A stretch of DNA of 64,000 bases from Candidatus Nitrosocosmicus oleophilus (GCF_000802205.1 NZ_CP012850.1:1674001-1738000); one strand, 5' to 3'. Shown: positions 53,870 through 63,129, counted from the stretch's first letter. The notes: a model not told the origin generated them from the sequence alone. Translations and numbers: made by a program.

Positions 53870-55003
53870 ATGGAATATCTAGTAATGTTGCCAGGACCGA
53901 CAAATGTTCCCAACAGAGTAATGAATGCTATGTTAGCTCCCATAATTAATCATAGAAGTGAAGATTTTAGAATATTGTATAGATCGATCATAGAAAAAAC
54001 CCAAAGACTATTTCAGACACAAGGTGACATTGTATTATTATCTTCCTCTGGAACTGGTGCAGTAGAGGCATCAGTAGTAAACCTAATAAAAAAAGGTGAT
54101 AAGGTGGTAATACCAGTAAATGGTGAATTTAGTACAAGATTAGCAGATCTGATAGATAGCTGGGGAGGGCAATCTATAAGGATCGAATCGCCATTCGGTG
54201 AGAATCCCCCATTCGAAAAATTCGAAGAAGTTTTTGACAAACATAAGGATATCAAAGCATTGTATGCAGTTTACAATGAAACTTCAACAGGAACGACAAT
54301 TAGGTATATGGACAAGTTAGGTGACTTGTGCTCCAGAAATGATTGTTTCTTTATCGCAGATTCAGTATCTATATTAGGTGGGGATGAATTACCAGTGGAT
54401 AAATGGAATATCGATTTATGTCTCACAGCGTCTCAAAAGGCTATAGCTGCTCCTCCCGGAGTTTCCCCAATCTCTATAAGTTCAAAGGCTAAGAAGTACA
54501 TACAAGAGAATTCTGCACCGATTCTCTATTTTAACCTCAAGAGATATTTTAAATATTATCAGGAACATTATGAAACACCTTTTACACCTGCATTACCTTT
54601 GTGTTATGCTTATGATGAAGCCCTTAATCTAATATTTGAGGAGGGATTAGCAAATAGAATTGAACGACACAGAAGGTGTGCGGATGCCTTCTACGAAGGT
54701 TTGGGAGCAATGGGATTGACTCCTTACGCGAAACCCGATGCACGCAGCAATGTCGTTATCGCTGTCAATTATTTGCCTGGAGTAGACGACAAGAAATTTA
54801 GGGATCTCTTGTCTAATGAATTTAAGATCCTAATCGCAGGAGGGTTTGGGAACCTTAAGGGTAAAGTTTTCAGAATCGGATCAATGGGAGAAGTTAACAA
54901 ATATCATGTAGTGAGGACATTGTCTGCCATAGAGTCTGCATTGAGAATGATGAACATCGAGGTACCATCCGGGGCCATAAACAAAGCTATTACAAAATTA
55001 TAA
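53870..55003 (+). CDS. Class V aminotransferase (alanine-glyoxylate/serine-pyruvate type)
   Basis: A PLP enzyme of about 377 residues. It begins MEYLVMLPGPTNVPNRVMNA, continues IINHRSEDFRILY and SSSGTGAVEASV, and has the PLP lysine in LTASQKAIAAPPG. Near the end are SNVVIAVNYLPG and the AGGFGNLKGKVFRIGSMGE motif. It may convert serine or alanine with glyoxylate or pyruvate. The ATG at 53870 is preferred over the TTG at 53858. Confidence 0.9.
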   Translation: MEYLVMLPGPTNVPNRVMNAMLAPIINHRSEDFRILYRSIIEKTQRLFQTQGDIVLLSSSGTGAVEASVVNLIKKGDKVVIPVNGEFSTRLADLIDSWGGQSIRIESPFGENPPFEKFEEVFDKHKDIKALYAVYNETSTGTTIRYMDKLGDLCSRNDCFFIADSVSILGGDELPVDKWNIDLCLTASQKAIAAPPGVSPISISSKAKKYIQENSAPILYFNLKRYFKYYQEHYETPFTPALPLCYAYDEALNLIFEEGLANRIERHRRCADAFYEGLGAMGLTPYAKPDARSNVVIAVNYLPGVDDKKFRDLLSNEFKILIAGGFGNLKGKVFRIGSMGEVNKYHVVRTLSAIESALRMMNIEVPSGAINKAITKL

Positions 55004-55061
55004 AACAATCCTTTTTGTTTTATTGTCAAACTTAATATAGGGAAAATTAATAGCGAATTTT

Positions 55062-55901
55062 ATGACATTGGAAAAAGGTTCACTTATTCTACTTGATTAT
55101 ACTGCTAAGATTAAAGATACTAATGAGATTTTTGAGACAACTAGAGAGGATGATGTTAAAAATAACCCCGACTATGATCCAAATAAGAAATATGAACCGC
55201 GTTTATTGGGTGTAGGAGAAGGCTGGGTATTAAAAGGCTTGGACGAAGCCTTACTAGAGTCTAGTATCGATACCCCGCTAAATATTGAAATTCCTCCTGC
55301 AAAGGCATTTGGGGAACGAGATCCATCTAAAGTCCGCATGATCCCGTTACTCAAACTCGGTGAAAAAGCAAATGAAGTAAGTATTGGAGATGTAATAGAA
55401 TTAGATGATAGAATCGGAATCATCCGTTTTATTGGATCTGGACGGGTTCAAGTTGATTTTAACCACAAGTATGCAGGAAGGACTCTTGTATATTCCGCAA
55501 ATATTGTAAAAAAACTGGAAGATGACAGTGAAAAAATTTCGAACCTGATTAGGCGACGGTTGCCCATAGACCTGACAGATGTTAAATATGAAAATAAAGA
55601 TTCTGAACTAGAAATATCTCTCCCTGAAAATACATTCTTGATAGAGGGTATTCAAATTATCAAAAGAGGAATATCCACCGATATTTTCAAATTTATACCT
55701 TCCTTAAAATCCATAGTATTTTTGGAGAAATACACTAATTCCGTTTCAACCGTTGAGAAACCCTCGGAAACAGAAAATATTGATTCTACTTTGGAAAACG
55801 ATACTAGTAATGATAAGGATGATAAGGATATAAAAGAAAATACAGAGATCGATGACAAATCCACAGAGGTCGGTACTAAATCTAAAAAGGAAAAATCCTA
55901 A
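55062..55901 (+). CDS. FKBP-type peptidyl-prolyl isomerase, SlyD-like, with acidic tail
   Basis: A folding catalyst and chaperone of 279 residues. The FKBP half shows SLILLDYTAKIKDTNEIFET, LLGVGEGWVLKGLDEALLE and IEIPPAKAFGERDPSKV. An inserted flap (IF-type) domain contains VQVDFNHKYAGRTLVYSANI. Residues of about 235-279 form a Glu/Asp/Lys-rich disordered tail. It lies 58 bases after the aminotransferase on the same strand. Confidence 0.9.
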   Translation: MTLEKGSLILLDYTAKIKDTNEIFETTREDDVKNNPDYDPNKKYEPRLLGVGEGWVLKGLDEALLESSIDTPLNIEIPPAKAFGERDPSKVRMIPLLKLGEKANEVSIGDVIELDDRIGIIRFIGSGRVQVDFNHKYAGRTLVYSANIVKKLEDDSEKISNLIRRRLPIDLTDVKYENKDSELEISLPENTFLIEGIQIIKRGISTDIFKFIPSLKSIVFLEKYTNSVSTVEKPSETENIDSTLENDTSNDKDDKDIKENTEIDDKSTEVGTKSKKEKS

Positions 55902-55939
55902 CTTTATTATTGTCATTTATCCGAAGTTTAGATCGTTTT

Positions 55940-57001
55940 TCAATCTAAAATCCCTAATTCATCTAGAATGTCTTGATATTTTGACGAACTAATATCAAGC
56001 CTGTTCAAGATGGTGTACCTTTCAGGTCGGATTTTCTTTGCAAGCAATAAAGCTTCTACTATTTGATCTTTATCTACATTTATTCCCTTAGAAGTTGTGG
56101 GAGCACCAATTCTTTTCAGGGAGTCTTTAATCTCCAACCAATCTAGATTATGCAATCTGGCCATAATAATAGTTCCAATTCCTACCCTTTCACCATGTAA
56201 TCCACATTTGTTTTCAGTAATGTATTCTAGTGCATGGCTGAAGAGATGCTCTGACCCTGAACATGGCCTACTGCTTCCGGCTATACCGGCCGCTACTCCA
56301 GAACTTATTAATCCTTCAACTATAGTCCTTGTTAATTGAGCAGTAATTTCGTTTTTAATAATTTTCTTAGAAATATCTATAACCATTCTAGATCCTAATT
56401 GGGCCAACTTTGCTGCATATTCGCCATAGTACTCGTTATTATGATCTCTCGCTAGTTCCCAGTCCTTTATGGCGGTTGTCTTTGCTATTAAATCTCCGCA
56501 CCCACTGGCAATTAGTCTATAGGGGGCGTTTGAAATAACATCTAAATCTCCTATTATCTCAATAGGCGTATCCGCCTTAATAGAATAAGGTCTATCATTT
56601 CCCTTAAGCGAAACAAAAGGACTAGATATTCCATCATGTGAGGCTGACGTGGGAATACTTACAAATGAGACTCTCAACCTTGTGGCTATCATTTTTCCTA
56701 GATCTATACATCTGCCTCCTCCCAAACCTACAATGAGGGAGATGTTTCGATCATTTAGTAGACTCGTAACCGAGTCGACTTGTTGGAATGATGCTTCTTT
56801 TGCAATTACCCATTCAAATTGGAGATTACTTTCGGATAAGCTCTCTTCTATAATCCCTGCTATCTTGTTTTTAACATTTTTACCACTTATGATTGCAATT
56901 TTATTAATACTCTGCTCACTGTTTTTGATGAACTCTCCCGAATTCTTTAAAATACTGTTCCCTATTATTACCTTCCTAGGTAACTGCATTACATGAGTCA
57001 A
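55940..57001 (-). CDS. egsA: sn-Glycerol-1-phosphate dehydrogenase
   Basis: It makes the sn-glycerol-1-phosphate backbone of archaeal membrane lipids from dihydroxyacetone phosphate. The 353-residue sequence shows VGLGGGRCIDLGKMIATRL, FVSIPTSASHDGISSPF, SGCGDLIAKTTAIKDWEL, and the metal-site histidines in SGSEHLFSHALE and CGLHGERVGIGT. It is diagnostic of archaea. It shares its direction with the TRAM gene upstream at 57069. Confidence 0.95.
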   Translation of the reverse strand: MTHVMQLPRKVIIGNSILKNSGEFIKNSEQSINKIAIISGKNVKNKIAGIIEESLSESNLQFEWVIAKEASFQQVDSVTSLLNDRNISLIVGLGGGRCIDLGKMIATRLRVSFVSIPTSASHDGISSPFVSLKGNDRPYSIKADTPIEIIGDLDVISNAPYRLIASGCGDLIAKTTAIKDWELARDHNNEYYGEYAAKLAQLGSRMVIDISKKIIKNEITAQLTRTIVEGLISSGVAAGIAGSSRPCSGSEHLFSHALEYITENKCGLHGERVGIGTIIMARLHNLDWLEIKDSLKRIGAPTTSKGINVDKDQIVEALLLAKKIRPERYTILNRLDISSSKYQDILDELGILD

Positions 57002-57068
57002 GCGCTAACTCATTTATTCATAAATAATTGAGAAAATTTGTGAAAAAAACTAGAAAAGTTTTTTAAGG

Positions 57069-57416
57069 TTATTCTTCAGGTTTAGCTTCTACCAAATCTG
57101 CTGTAGCATAACCTCTTCCTACTCGAGTAATCTTAACTTTGACTTTGTCTCCTACTTTCGTATTCGGAACGAAAATTACTAATCCTTGAATCCTTCCTAC
57201 ACCTGCATCCCCTCTTTTACTCATCGATTCTATATCTATCTCGTGTTCTTCTCCTGCATTTACTGGGGATGGCTTAAAAAATCTGTTGTAGCTACCGCCT
57301 CCATTGCCATTGCTGCCTCCATTGCCATTGCTCCTATTATTGGGGTATCTTCTTTGACTATTGTCACCCTGTGAAATTTGTTCTATTCCTGATGGTTGTG
57401 ATTCACTGTTTTCCAA
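57069..57416 (-). CDS. TRAM-domain RNA-binding protein
   Basis: A 115-residue protein with a Gly/Asn-rich disordered N terminus (about residues 20-45) and a C-terminal TRAM domain (about 55-115) reading HEIDIESMSKRGDAGVGRIQ, then VFVPNTKVGDKVKVKITRV and GRGYATADLVE. Stand-alone TRAM proteins act as RNA chaperones in archaea and are often abundant. It lies 67 bases upstream of egsA on the same strand. Confidence 0.9.
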   Translation of the reverse strand: MENSESQPSGIEQISQGDNSQRRYPNNRSNGNGGSNGNGGGSYNRFFKPSPVNAGEEHEIDIESMSKRGDAGVGRIQGLVIFVPNTKVGDKVKVKITRVGRGYATADLVEAKPEE

Positions 57417-57527
57417 ACTATATCAGTACACTACTATAATATTATTGGATATTTCAACTTTGATATTTTGAGATCACAGAAATAGGTAAATTATGTTAAA
57501 ATACTTTTTTATTTATTAAAATACAGT

Positions 57528-58871
57528 ATGCAAACCTCATTGCAAATTGAAGGGTTGATCAAAGAGTTCATGGATGTGAGAAATACGACCTTGGAATTAT
57601 TTTCTCCTCTGGATATTGAGGATGCAGTGATGCAGTCGAGCGATTTTGGAAGCCCACCTAATTGGCACATAGCACATGTAACTTGGTTTTTTCACAAGAT
57701 TTTAGAGAAATACTCTAAAAGCTATAACAACTATGATGACGATTTTAACCTCTCCTATTTGAATTCCTATTATCAGAAATACGGGTCAATTCTCAAGAAA
57801 AGTGACAGAGGGAGATATCCTAGACCCACTGTAATGCAAACTATCAAGTATAGAAAGGAAATAGAGAAACTATTTGTAGACTTTATAAAATTGAGGACCA
57901 AAGATCCAAAAGACTATACAGATGGGTTAATCTTGGATATCTATACCGCAATTAATCACGAAAGACAACATCAGGAGTTGATGATTTATGATTTTCAGTA
58001 CTACTATAATCGATTTCTTGACGATTCTGATAACTATGTGCCAAGAAAGGCTAATGTCCCTCTTGTCTTGGAACAAGTTCCAAAGGAAATGATACACATT
58101 GACAGCGGTATATTCTTACTGGGCTACAACGGTAAAGAATTTTGTTATGATAATGAGTTACCAGAAAACAAAGTATATTTGAATAAATATAAGATTGATA
58201 ACAAATTAGTTACAAACAGGGAATTCATAGAATTTGTTGAAGCAGGAGGATATCAAAATTACCGATATTGGTTGGCAGATGGCTGGGAGATGGTATTGTC
58301 TGAAAATTGGGACTCGCCACTTTATTGGGTATTTGACAAAGACGATAACAAATGGAAAAAAAAGGATTTTCGAGGTACTCAGGAAATTAGAATAGATGAA
58401 CCAATCGTAAACTTGAGCTATTATGAAGCTGACGCTTTTTGTAAATGGGCTAAAAAGAGGTTGCCAACAGAAGCCGAATGGGAAAAAGCTGCTTCATGGG
58501 ATAGCAAATCTAATTCCAAAACAATTTATCCTTGGGGTAATACCCCAATGACAAATGAGCACGCCAATCTGCTAGATTCTTACATATGGCATCCGGCTGA
58601 AGCAGGTTGTTACCCAAAGGGTAAGAGTCACTGCGGGTGCTATCAAATGCTCGGGGACGTTTGGGAATGGACTTCGTCTGAATATGTGTTGTATCCAGGC
58701 TTTCAATCCAGATTTGAGGAGTATACAGACAAATGGGCAATTAATCAAAAGGTACTTCGTGGAGGGAGCTTTGCTACTCCAAAAGAGCAAATACGAAGTA
58801 GCTACAGAAACTATTTCAAGCCTCATGAGCGGATACTTTTTTCAGGTTTTAGATGTGCATCTGACGCATAA
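57528..58871 (+). CDS. EgtB-like iron-dependent sulfoxide synthase (ergothioneine-type)
   Basis: A 447-residue protein with an N-terminal DinB-like domain and a C-terminal formylglycine-generating-enzyme-like domain. Iron-binding His are visible as H50 in NWHIAHVTWFF and H144/H148 in NHERQHQEL, matching the EgtB facial triad. The C-terminal half has FLLGYNGKEFCYDNELP, VTNREFIEFVEAGGY, KRLPTEAEWEKAA and VLRGGSFATP, ending FSGFRCASDA. The family oxidatively joins a thiol to trimethylhistidine. Neither EgtD nor EgtE is next to it, so the exact substrate is open. Confidence 0.85.
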   Translation: MQTSLQIEGLIKEFMDVRNTTLELFSPLDIEDAVMQSSDFGSPPNWHIAHVTWFFHKILEKYSKSYNNYDDDFNLSYLNSYYQKYGSILKKSDRGRYPRPTVMQTIKYRKEIEKLFVDFIKLRTKDPKDYTDGLILDIYTAINHERQHQELMIYDFQYYYNRFLDDSDNYVPRKANVPLVLEQVPKEMIHIDSGIFLLGYNGKEFCYDNELPENKVYLNKYKIDNKLVTNREFIEFVEAGGYQNYRYWLADGWEMVLSENWDSPLYWVFDKDDNKWKKKDFRGTQEIRIDEPIVNLSYYEADAFCKWAKKRLPTEAEWEKAASWDSKSNSKTIYPWGNTPMTNEHANLLDSYIWHPAEAGCYPKGKSHCGCYQMLGDVWEWTSSEYVLYPGFQSRFEEYTDKWAINQKVLRGGSFATPKEQIRSSYRNYFKPHERILFSGFRCASDA

Positions 58872-58901
58872 ATTCTCAATTGAGAAAATTGGGACATGTT
58901 G

Positions 58902-60686
58902 TCAACCTGAGATATTTAATTTTACTTTCTTTAGAATAGAAAAATCTTGGCCTTCTAAACCTATCATCAAAGAATAGTTTCCTGGGGGTACATATTGCGT
59001 CCCACCTAGAGTGACATTAACCCTCCCTAGATATGATGTTTCATTTTCTATTAAATCCTGAGATTTAATTTCTAAAATTTCAGGATAAAAAGAAACACGC
59101 ATACCCATTAGGTCTCCATTAGGTACAAATGTCCCTGCGATTATTGGCTTAAAGAAGAATGTGTCGTTGTGGGTTAATGGTGGTATGTGTTTTTGAAAAT
59201 CTAAAATTGGGTCACTTTTGTTTACGGTTATTTCAATATTTTCGATACTATTGTTACTGTTGCGCAGGCTTATTACTTTAGGACTAATGGACAAAGATAT
59301 GGGGATACCTTTATCTAAATCAATAAAACCTATCTTATTTTCTGATTGTTCTGTAAACCAGATACGTGGTCCAATGTCCGCCGAAGCATTGGAGGACTCT
59401 GCTGATACGTCAAATTGCAATACATTAGAATAGCCGCATTGCTTGCTACTATTAACTGGATCACATACGGAAAAATGAATATTTTGTGTTGGGATCCAAT
59501 ATTCTATCAAGGTATCTTTGTCTGGGACAAATCTTGCAATTTTATTTCCGACGTGCTCATTAGTCCAAATCGAATTATCATTGGTGGTCTTTATCCAATA
59601 GGGTAAGGTATTTTTGAATAAATTCACAGATTTGTTTGAAATGTCATAATAATCAATTCCAATGATTCTTGATGAAAGTGGTGATGTTACAACATGTTCT
59701 ATATTTGTACTTGTCAAGTTTTTTGAGTTATCTGGTGGAGATATTTTGTAAAAAGAACTAGTAGCGTGGTCTGTTATCCAGACTTTACCGTGGGAATCCA
59801 CTGCTATGCCAGTTGGAGATTTAATGCTGGTAGGTAATTCAAAAATATCAAATTTATTATCCGTTATGTTGTACCTGATTAAGACACCTTTTTTTTCAAA
59901 CGCTAGAGCTGTAATCCAAATTATTTTGTTTTCCTTATCAATTGCCAACGATCCCAACCCTACTTCGTAGTTTGGAATAGTTTGAAATGCATTCTTAAGC
60001 GGAATTGGTATTTCTTCCAGTCCTTGTGAGGTTCCATTTGTCATCTTATCAATTTGACCGTGCCACAAAGAGAGAGATCTTATTCCTACAAAATACATAC
60101 TATTATTATTTTCAAATCCCAATGATATTGGATAAGAGGTAGAAAAAAACTCTGATCTAAAGGGGATGGGGTAATTATAGAATTTCTTTTCTATTTTGTC
60201 AAATTTCCATAACGAATTTAATTTTTCATCCGTGAACCAGAGACTATTCATCGTATTATCTAGTTTTACGTCCCAACTCCAAGAATTGCCCGCAGGAAGA
60301 TCTCTTGAATACCAGAAAGGTATTCTGTAGGATTCAAATGTCAGTTTAGTCGGATCAAATCCAAATAAAGTTCCATTCCTAGTGGAAATAAACCATACCT
60401 TATTCTCTGCATTATCATATGTAATGGCTATGGGGATACTACATGTCTCTGGGACCTGAAATTCTGTTACGAAATAGTTGGAATTTGGTGTACTTTCTAT
60501 TCCACAATTCCACTTCTCATATTCCAAAATTTGATTGGTCACTTGTTGGTCCATAGTAGATGCTAATGCGTTAGGATAAGCAATGATCATTGAAAAACCA
60601 ACAATTGACAGTAGGATAATTGAAAGGATTACAACAATCATCTTTTTAATCCTAGTATCGTACCCTATACTTGGGATCTGAGACAT
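58902..60686 (-). CDS. Membrane-anchored Vgb-like beta-propeller protein
   Basis: A 594-residue protein with an N-terminal membrane helix (about 13-34) and repeated propeller blades reading for example NKVWFISTRNGTLFGFDP, NSLWFTDEKLNSLWKFDK, IAVDSHGKVWITDHATSSF and PRIWFTEQSENKIGFIDL. These repeated W-F-T/S and D-x-x-G patterns resemble streptogramin lyase (Vgb) and related propellers. A C-terminal Ig-like region follows (residues of about 465-590). It may bind surface ligands; enzymatic lyase activity is not supported. It is convergent with the EgtB-like gene. Confidence 0.82.
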   Translation of the reverse strand: MSQIPSIGYDTRIKKMIVVILSIILLSIVGFSMIIAYPNALASTMDQQVTNQILEYEKWNCGIESTPNSNYFVTEFQVPETCSIPIAITYDNAENKVWFISTRNGTLFGFDPTKLTFESYRIPFWYSRDLPAGNSWSWDVKLDNTMNSLWFTDEKLNSLWKFDKIEKKFYNYPIPFRSEFFSTSYPISLGFENNNSMYFVGIRSLSLWHGQIDKMTNGTSQGLEEIPIPLKNAFQTIPNYEVGLGSLAIDKENKIIWITALAFEKKGVLIRYNITDNKFDIFELPTSIKSPTGIAVDSHGKVWITDHATSSFYKISPPDNSKNLTSTNIEHVVTSPLSSRIIGIDYYDISNKSVNLFKNTLPYWIKTTNDNSIWTNEHVGNKIARFVPDKDTLIEYWIPTQNIHFSVCDPVNSSKQCGYSNVLQFDVSAESSNASADIGPRIWFTEQSENKIGFIDLDKGIPISLSISPKVISLRNSNNSIENIEITVNKSDPILDFQKHIPPLTHNDTFFFKPIIAGTFVPNGDLMGMRVSFYPEILEIKSQDLIENETSYLGRVNVTLGGTQYVPPGNYSLMIGLEGQDFSILKKVKLNISG

Positions 60687-60900
60687 GAAATTTCTTCATT
60701 TATATTTTCTATAATGTTTATTAATTTGTTTGTGAGGTCGGGGCAATTTCTCAGTTCGTAATTTTTAGCAGCTGCAAGACTTTCAGGTAATCAAAGAATA
60801 ATTTTTGTTAGATAAACGGAGATTGGAAAGCGATGCTTGAGTTTTAATTCATTGAAAAAAGCGCTAAAGTGAATCTTAGTCCGAAATATGAGTTAGTATA

Positions 60901-60909
60901 ACTTATATT
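60901..60909 (+). promoter_or_regulatory. TATA-like box of the eS1 operon
   Basis: The run acttatatt lies about 27 bases before the ATG at 60933, as expected for a leaderless ribosomal-protein transcript. Confidence 0.5.
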
Positions 60910-60932
60910 TTGGATTCAAGGATTGCCTGCAT

Positions 60933-61718
60933 ATGGCAAAAGGTTCCAGACGAGGGGGCAGGGTACGTGATAAATGGAGAGATAAACAATGGATTATAGT
61001 AAATGCTCCGCCCGCATTTGACAGAGTCCCTCTAAATTATATCCCAATTTCCGATGTTAGCAATGCAAAAGGAAGGGTAATTGAAAATACATTGTATGAT
61101 GTGCTAAAGCAAGATCCAACCCAACATCAAACTAAGATTTTTGTTCAGATTGATAAAATTAATTCTGGAATGGCTTCAACAATATTTAAAGGACATGAAT
61201 ATGCTAAAGAGTTTCTACGAAGTCTCATCCGACGAGGAAGTTCTATGATAAATTATGTTGATGAATACACCACGTCAGATGGTTATGTTTTTAGGGTATC
61301 TGCCACAGCCTTTAGTCAACGAAGAATAAATTCCGCAAAAAAACATGAAATCCGACTGTCTATGGCCAAATTACTTGCTGAAAAAATTCCTATACTCTCT
61401 CTTGATGAATTTGTAAAAGAAGTGACTATGGGAAAAATGAGTTCTGAAATGATGGATGTTGCAAAGAAAATTGCCATTATCCGTCATGTGGGTGTAAAGA
61501 AAACTAAGCTTCTCTCCTCTCCTCTAGCGGGTAATGAGGATAATGCCAATTCTGAAGTTTCTACAGAAGCCAATTCTGAAGTTTCTACAGAAGCCAATTC
61601 TGAAGTTTCTACAGAAGCCAATTCTGAAGTTTCTACAGAAGCCAATTCTGAAGTTTCTACAGAAGAGGATGTTGTAACTTCATCCAAAGAAGAATTAGGC
61701 AAAGAAGCAGGTACTTAG
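60933..61718 (+). CDS. rps3ae: 30S ribosomal protein eS1 (S3Ae) with a repeat-expanded tail
   Basis: An archaeal/eukaryotic small-subunit ribosomal protein. Conserved stretches include RRGGRVRDKWRDKQWIIV, GRVIENTLYDVLKQDPTQ, FVQIDKINSGMAST, FRVSATAFSQRRINSAKK and KIAIIRHVGVKKTK. The normal protein ends near residue 200. Here about 60 extra residues follow, including five copies of an 8-residue Ala-Asn-Ser-Glu-Val-Ser-Thr-Glu unit, ending with an acidic segment. It is the first gene of an operon with the COG1325 and RNase P genes. Confidence 0.95.
   Translation: MAKGSRRGGRVRDKWRDKQWIIVNAPPAFDRVPLNYIPISDVSNAKGRVIENTLYDVLKQDPTQHQTKIFVQIDKINSGMASTIFKGHEYAKEFLRSLIRRGSSMINYVDEYTTSDGYVFRVSATAFSQRRINSAKKHEIRLSMAKLLAEKIPILSLDEFVKEVTMGKMSSEMMDVAKKIAIIRHVGVKKTKLLSSPLAGNEDNANSEVSTEANSEVSTEANSEVSTEANSEVSTEANSEVSTEEDVVTSSKEELGKEAGT
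61545..61664 (+). repeat. 24-base in-frame repeat, five perfect copies, in the eS1 tail
   Basis: Units start at 61545, 61569, 61593, 61617 and 61641, all reading gccaattctgaagtttctac and the last four bases agaa. They encode A-N-S-E-V-S-T-E repeatedly. Confidence 0.92.
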
Positions 61719-61736
61719 TATACCTTCATTTTTGAA

Positions 61737-62126
61737 TTGTTTTCATCCTTAGATATCTCTATTTTAGTTCATGCAACGGAGGATGAAAACAAGATATTAA
61801 ATCATATTTTAGAAAATTTTAGACTCCCTACCAATGTAGTGACAATTGATTGTGTAAAAACTGAGGGGCATTGGAAGAATCCAATAATGCGGTTAATTGT
61901 ATCAACATCATCCGATATCGAACGGCTCTATACAGACCTTTGTAATCAGTTAAGAATTAACTATGGATCTGAGGACCTTGATAAATATTTGAAAAACAAC
62001 CTTGATGAAAGAGGCTCTTTATATATTCGTCTAGACAAACAAAAACTTTGTGCAAGGACTATTTTACTTTCTGATACAGATGCTGTTAGAATGATTTTCA
62101 AAAAGAAAGGAAAATTTGAAAAATAG
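61737..62126 (+). CDS. COG1325-type RNA-binding protein associated with the archaeal exosome locus
   Basis: A 129-residue protein of the archaeal RNA-binding family found in ribosome, exosome and RNase P gene clusters. The visible features are ISILVHATEDENKILNHIL and GHWKNPIMRLIV near residue 45, with RTILLSDTDAVRMIFKKK at the end. It is 18 bases after the eS1 stop and is followed by rnp3. The molecular role is not established; context suggests RNA processing. The start is TTG. Confidence 0.85.
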   Translation: MFSSLDISILVHATEDENKILNHILENFRLPTNVVTIDCVKTEGHWKNPIMRLIVSTSSDIERLYTDLCNQLRINYGSEDLDKYLKNNLDERGSLYIRLDKQKLCARTILLSDTDAVRMIFKKKGKFEK

Positions 62127-62137
62127 ACTGATTACTG

Positions 62138-62734
62138 TTGGCCAAAAATAGAAATATTATAGACCTCTCAATTGGTTTTTCTTTAACTCAAGAAACACTA
62201 TCGTTCATAAAAAAATTTTTTTCCATAGATGTAATGGGAATCTACTACAGTAGCGCGCTAAGTACAGACAAGGATTCTATAGTGTTGAGGATAGAAAATA
62301 CCAAACAAGATATCACTACCATCAAACAGAACTATTTTTATCTGTATTATCAAGATTTCAAAGAAAATCTTGATAATATATATAGCAATACAGATATCTT
62401 TACAATAAATGATTTTTTTAATCCTAAAAATCTTTTGAGGAAATTAACAGGCAAGAATATTGGATTTGAATTTATGGTCTCAAAATTAAGATACTTATCT
62501 ACATCGCAAGTAGGTAGATGGTTTTCATATATGAAATATTTTTATGGTCTCTGTAAAAGATACGGGCATCAATTAATAGTATCCAGTGGCGCAAAAAATA
62601 TCTTTGAACTCACTTCTTCACGAGTAATTAACTCTATCCTTGATAGATTGGAGGTTTCTTCTACCGAATATTGGGCAGACCTAAACCAATGGTTATCGCG
62701 TAAAAAAAGGGGTATGATTTATGACTCTCTCTAA
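62138..62734 (+). CDS. rnp3: RNase P protein component 3 (Rpp30)
   Basis: A 198-residue TIM-barrel-like RNase P subunit. The conserved C-terminal part reads YGHQLIVSSGAKNIFELTSS, then RVINSILDRLEV, typical of archaeal Rpp30. It works with Rnp2 (Pop5), encoded immediately downstream with an overlap of 14 bases, to support 5' processing of tRNAs. The N-terminal half is divergent, so assignment rests on the C-terminal motif and the gene order. Confidence 0.85.
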   Translation: MAKNRNIIDLSIGFSLTQETLSFIKKFFSIDVMGIYYSSALSTDKDSIVLRIENTKQDITTIKQNYFYLYYQDFKENLDNIYSNTDIFTINDFFNPKNLLRKLTGKNIGFEFMVSKLRYLSTSQVGRWFSYMKYFYGLCKRYGHQLIVSSGAKNIFELTSSRVINSILDRLEVSSTEYWADLNQWLSRKKRGMIYDSL

Positions 62735-63086
62735 AAAAAAATATCGTTATGTTGGCATTTTCCTATCTGATCGCTTATCTTTAAATAAATCTACGATTAT
62801 AGAAGAAATTTCTGGAAGATACTTGGGATTATTTGGATCAATTGATTATAATAAAGCCCACATCCGAATTATCAAGATAAATGATACTCCTAATACAATT
62901 GTCATATTAAAATGCCGATTGGAGTCTTTGACTAATACCTTGATATCTCTGAGCCTTATTAATTTGGAATTGATGGTTGTCTCTATATCAGGTACGCTAA
63001 AGCAACTCAAGAAAAAAATATTGATATTCTTGAGCTATGTTTCTGAGAATCAAGAAGGTCTGACGTCTAACTTCAGAGACAGCTAA
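62721..63086 (+). CDS. rnp2: RNase P protein component 2 (Pop5)
   Basis: A 121-residue protein of the Pop5/Rpp14 family: KKKYRYVGIFLSDRLSLNK at the start, GRYLGLFGSIDYNKAHIRII centrally and TIVILKCRLESLTNTLISL towards the end. It pairs with Rnp3 in the RNase P holoenzyme. The two genes overlap, which indicates co-translation. A shorter-than-usual C terminus is acceptable for the family. Confidence 0.85.
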   Translation: MTLSKKKYRYVGIFLSDRLSLNKSTIIEEISGRYLGLFGSIDYNKAHIRIIKINDTPNTIVILKCRLESLTNTLISLSLINLELMVVSISGTLKQLKKKILIFLSYVSENQEGLTSNFRDS

Positions 63087-63129
63087 GTATAAAGATGTCA
63101 GTAAGCAACCATATACAATTCGAAAAATA

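Noticed and set aside
61484-61702. 72-residue minus-strand frame with S-S-V-E-T repeats opposite the eS1 tail
   Set aside because: It is the antisense reading of the 24-base repeats of eS1. There is no separate start or promoter.
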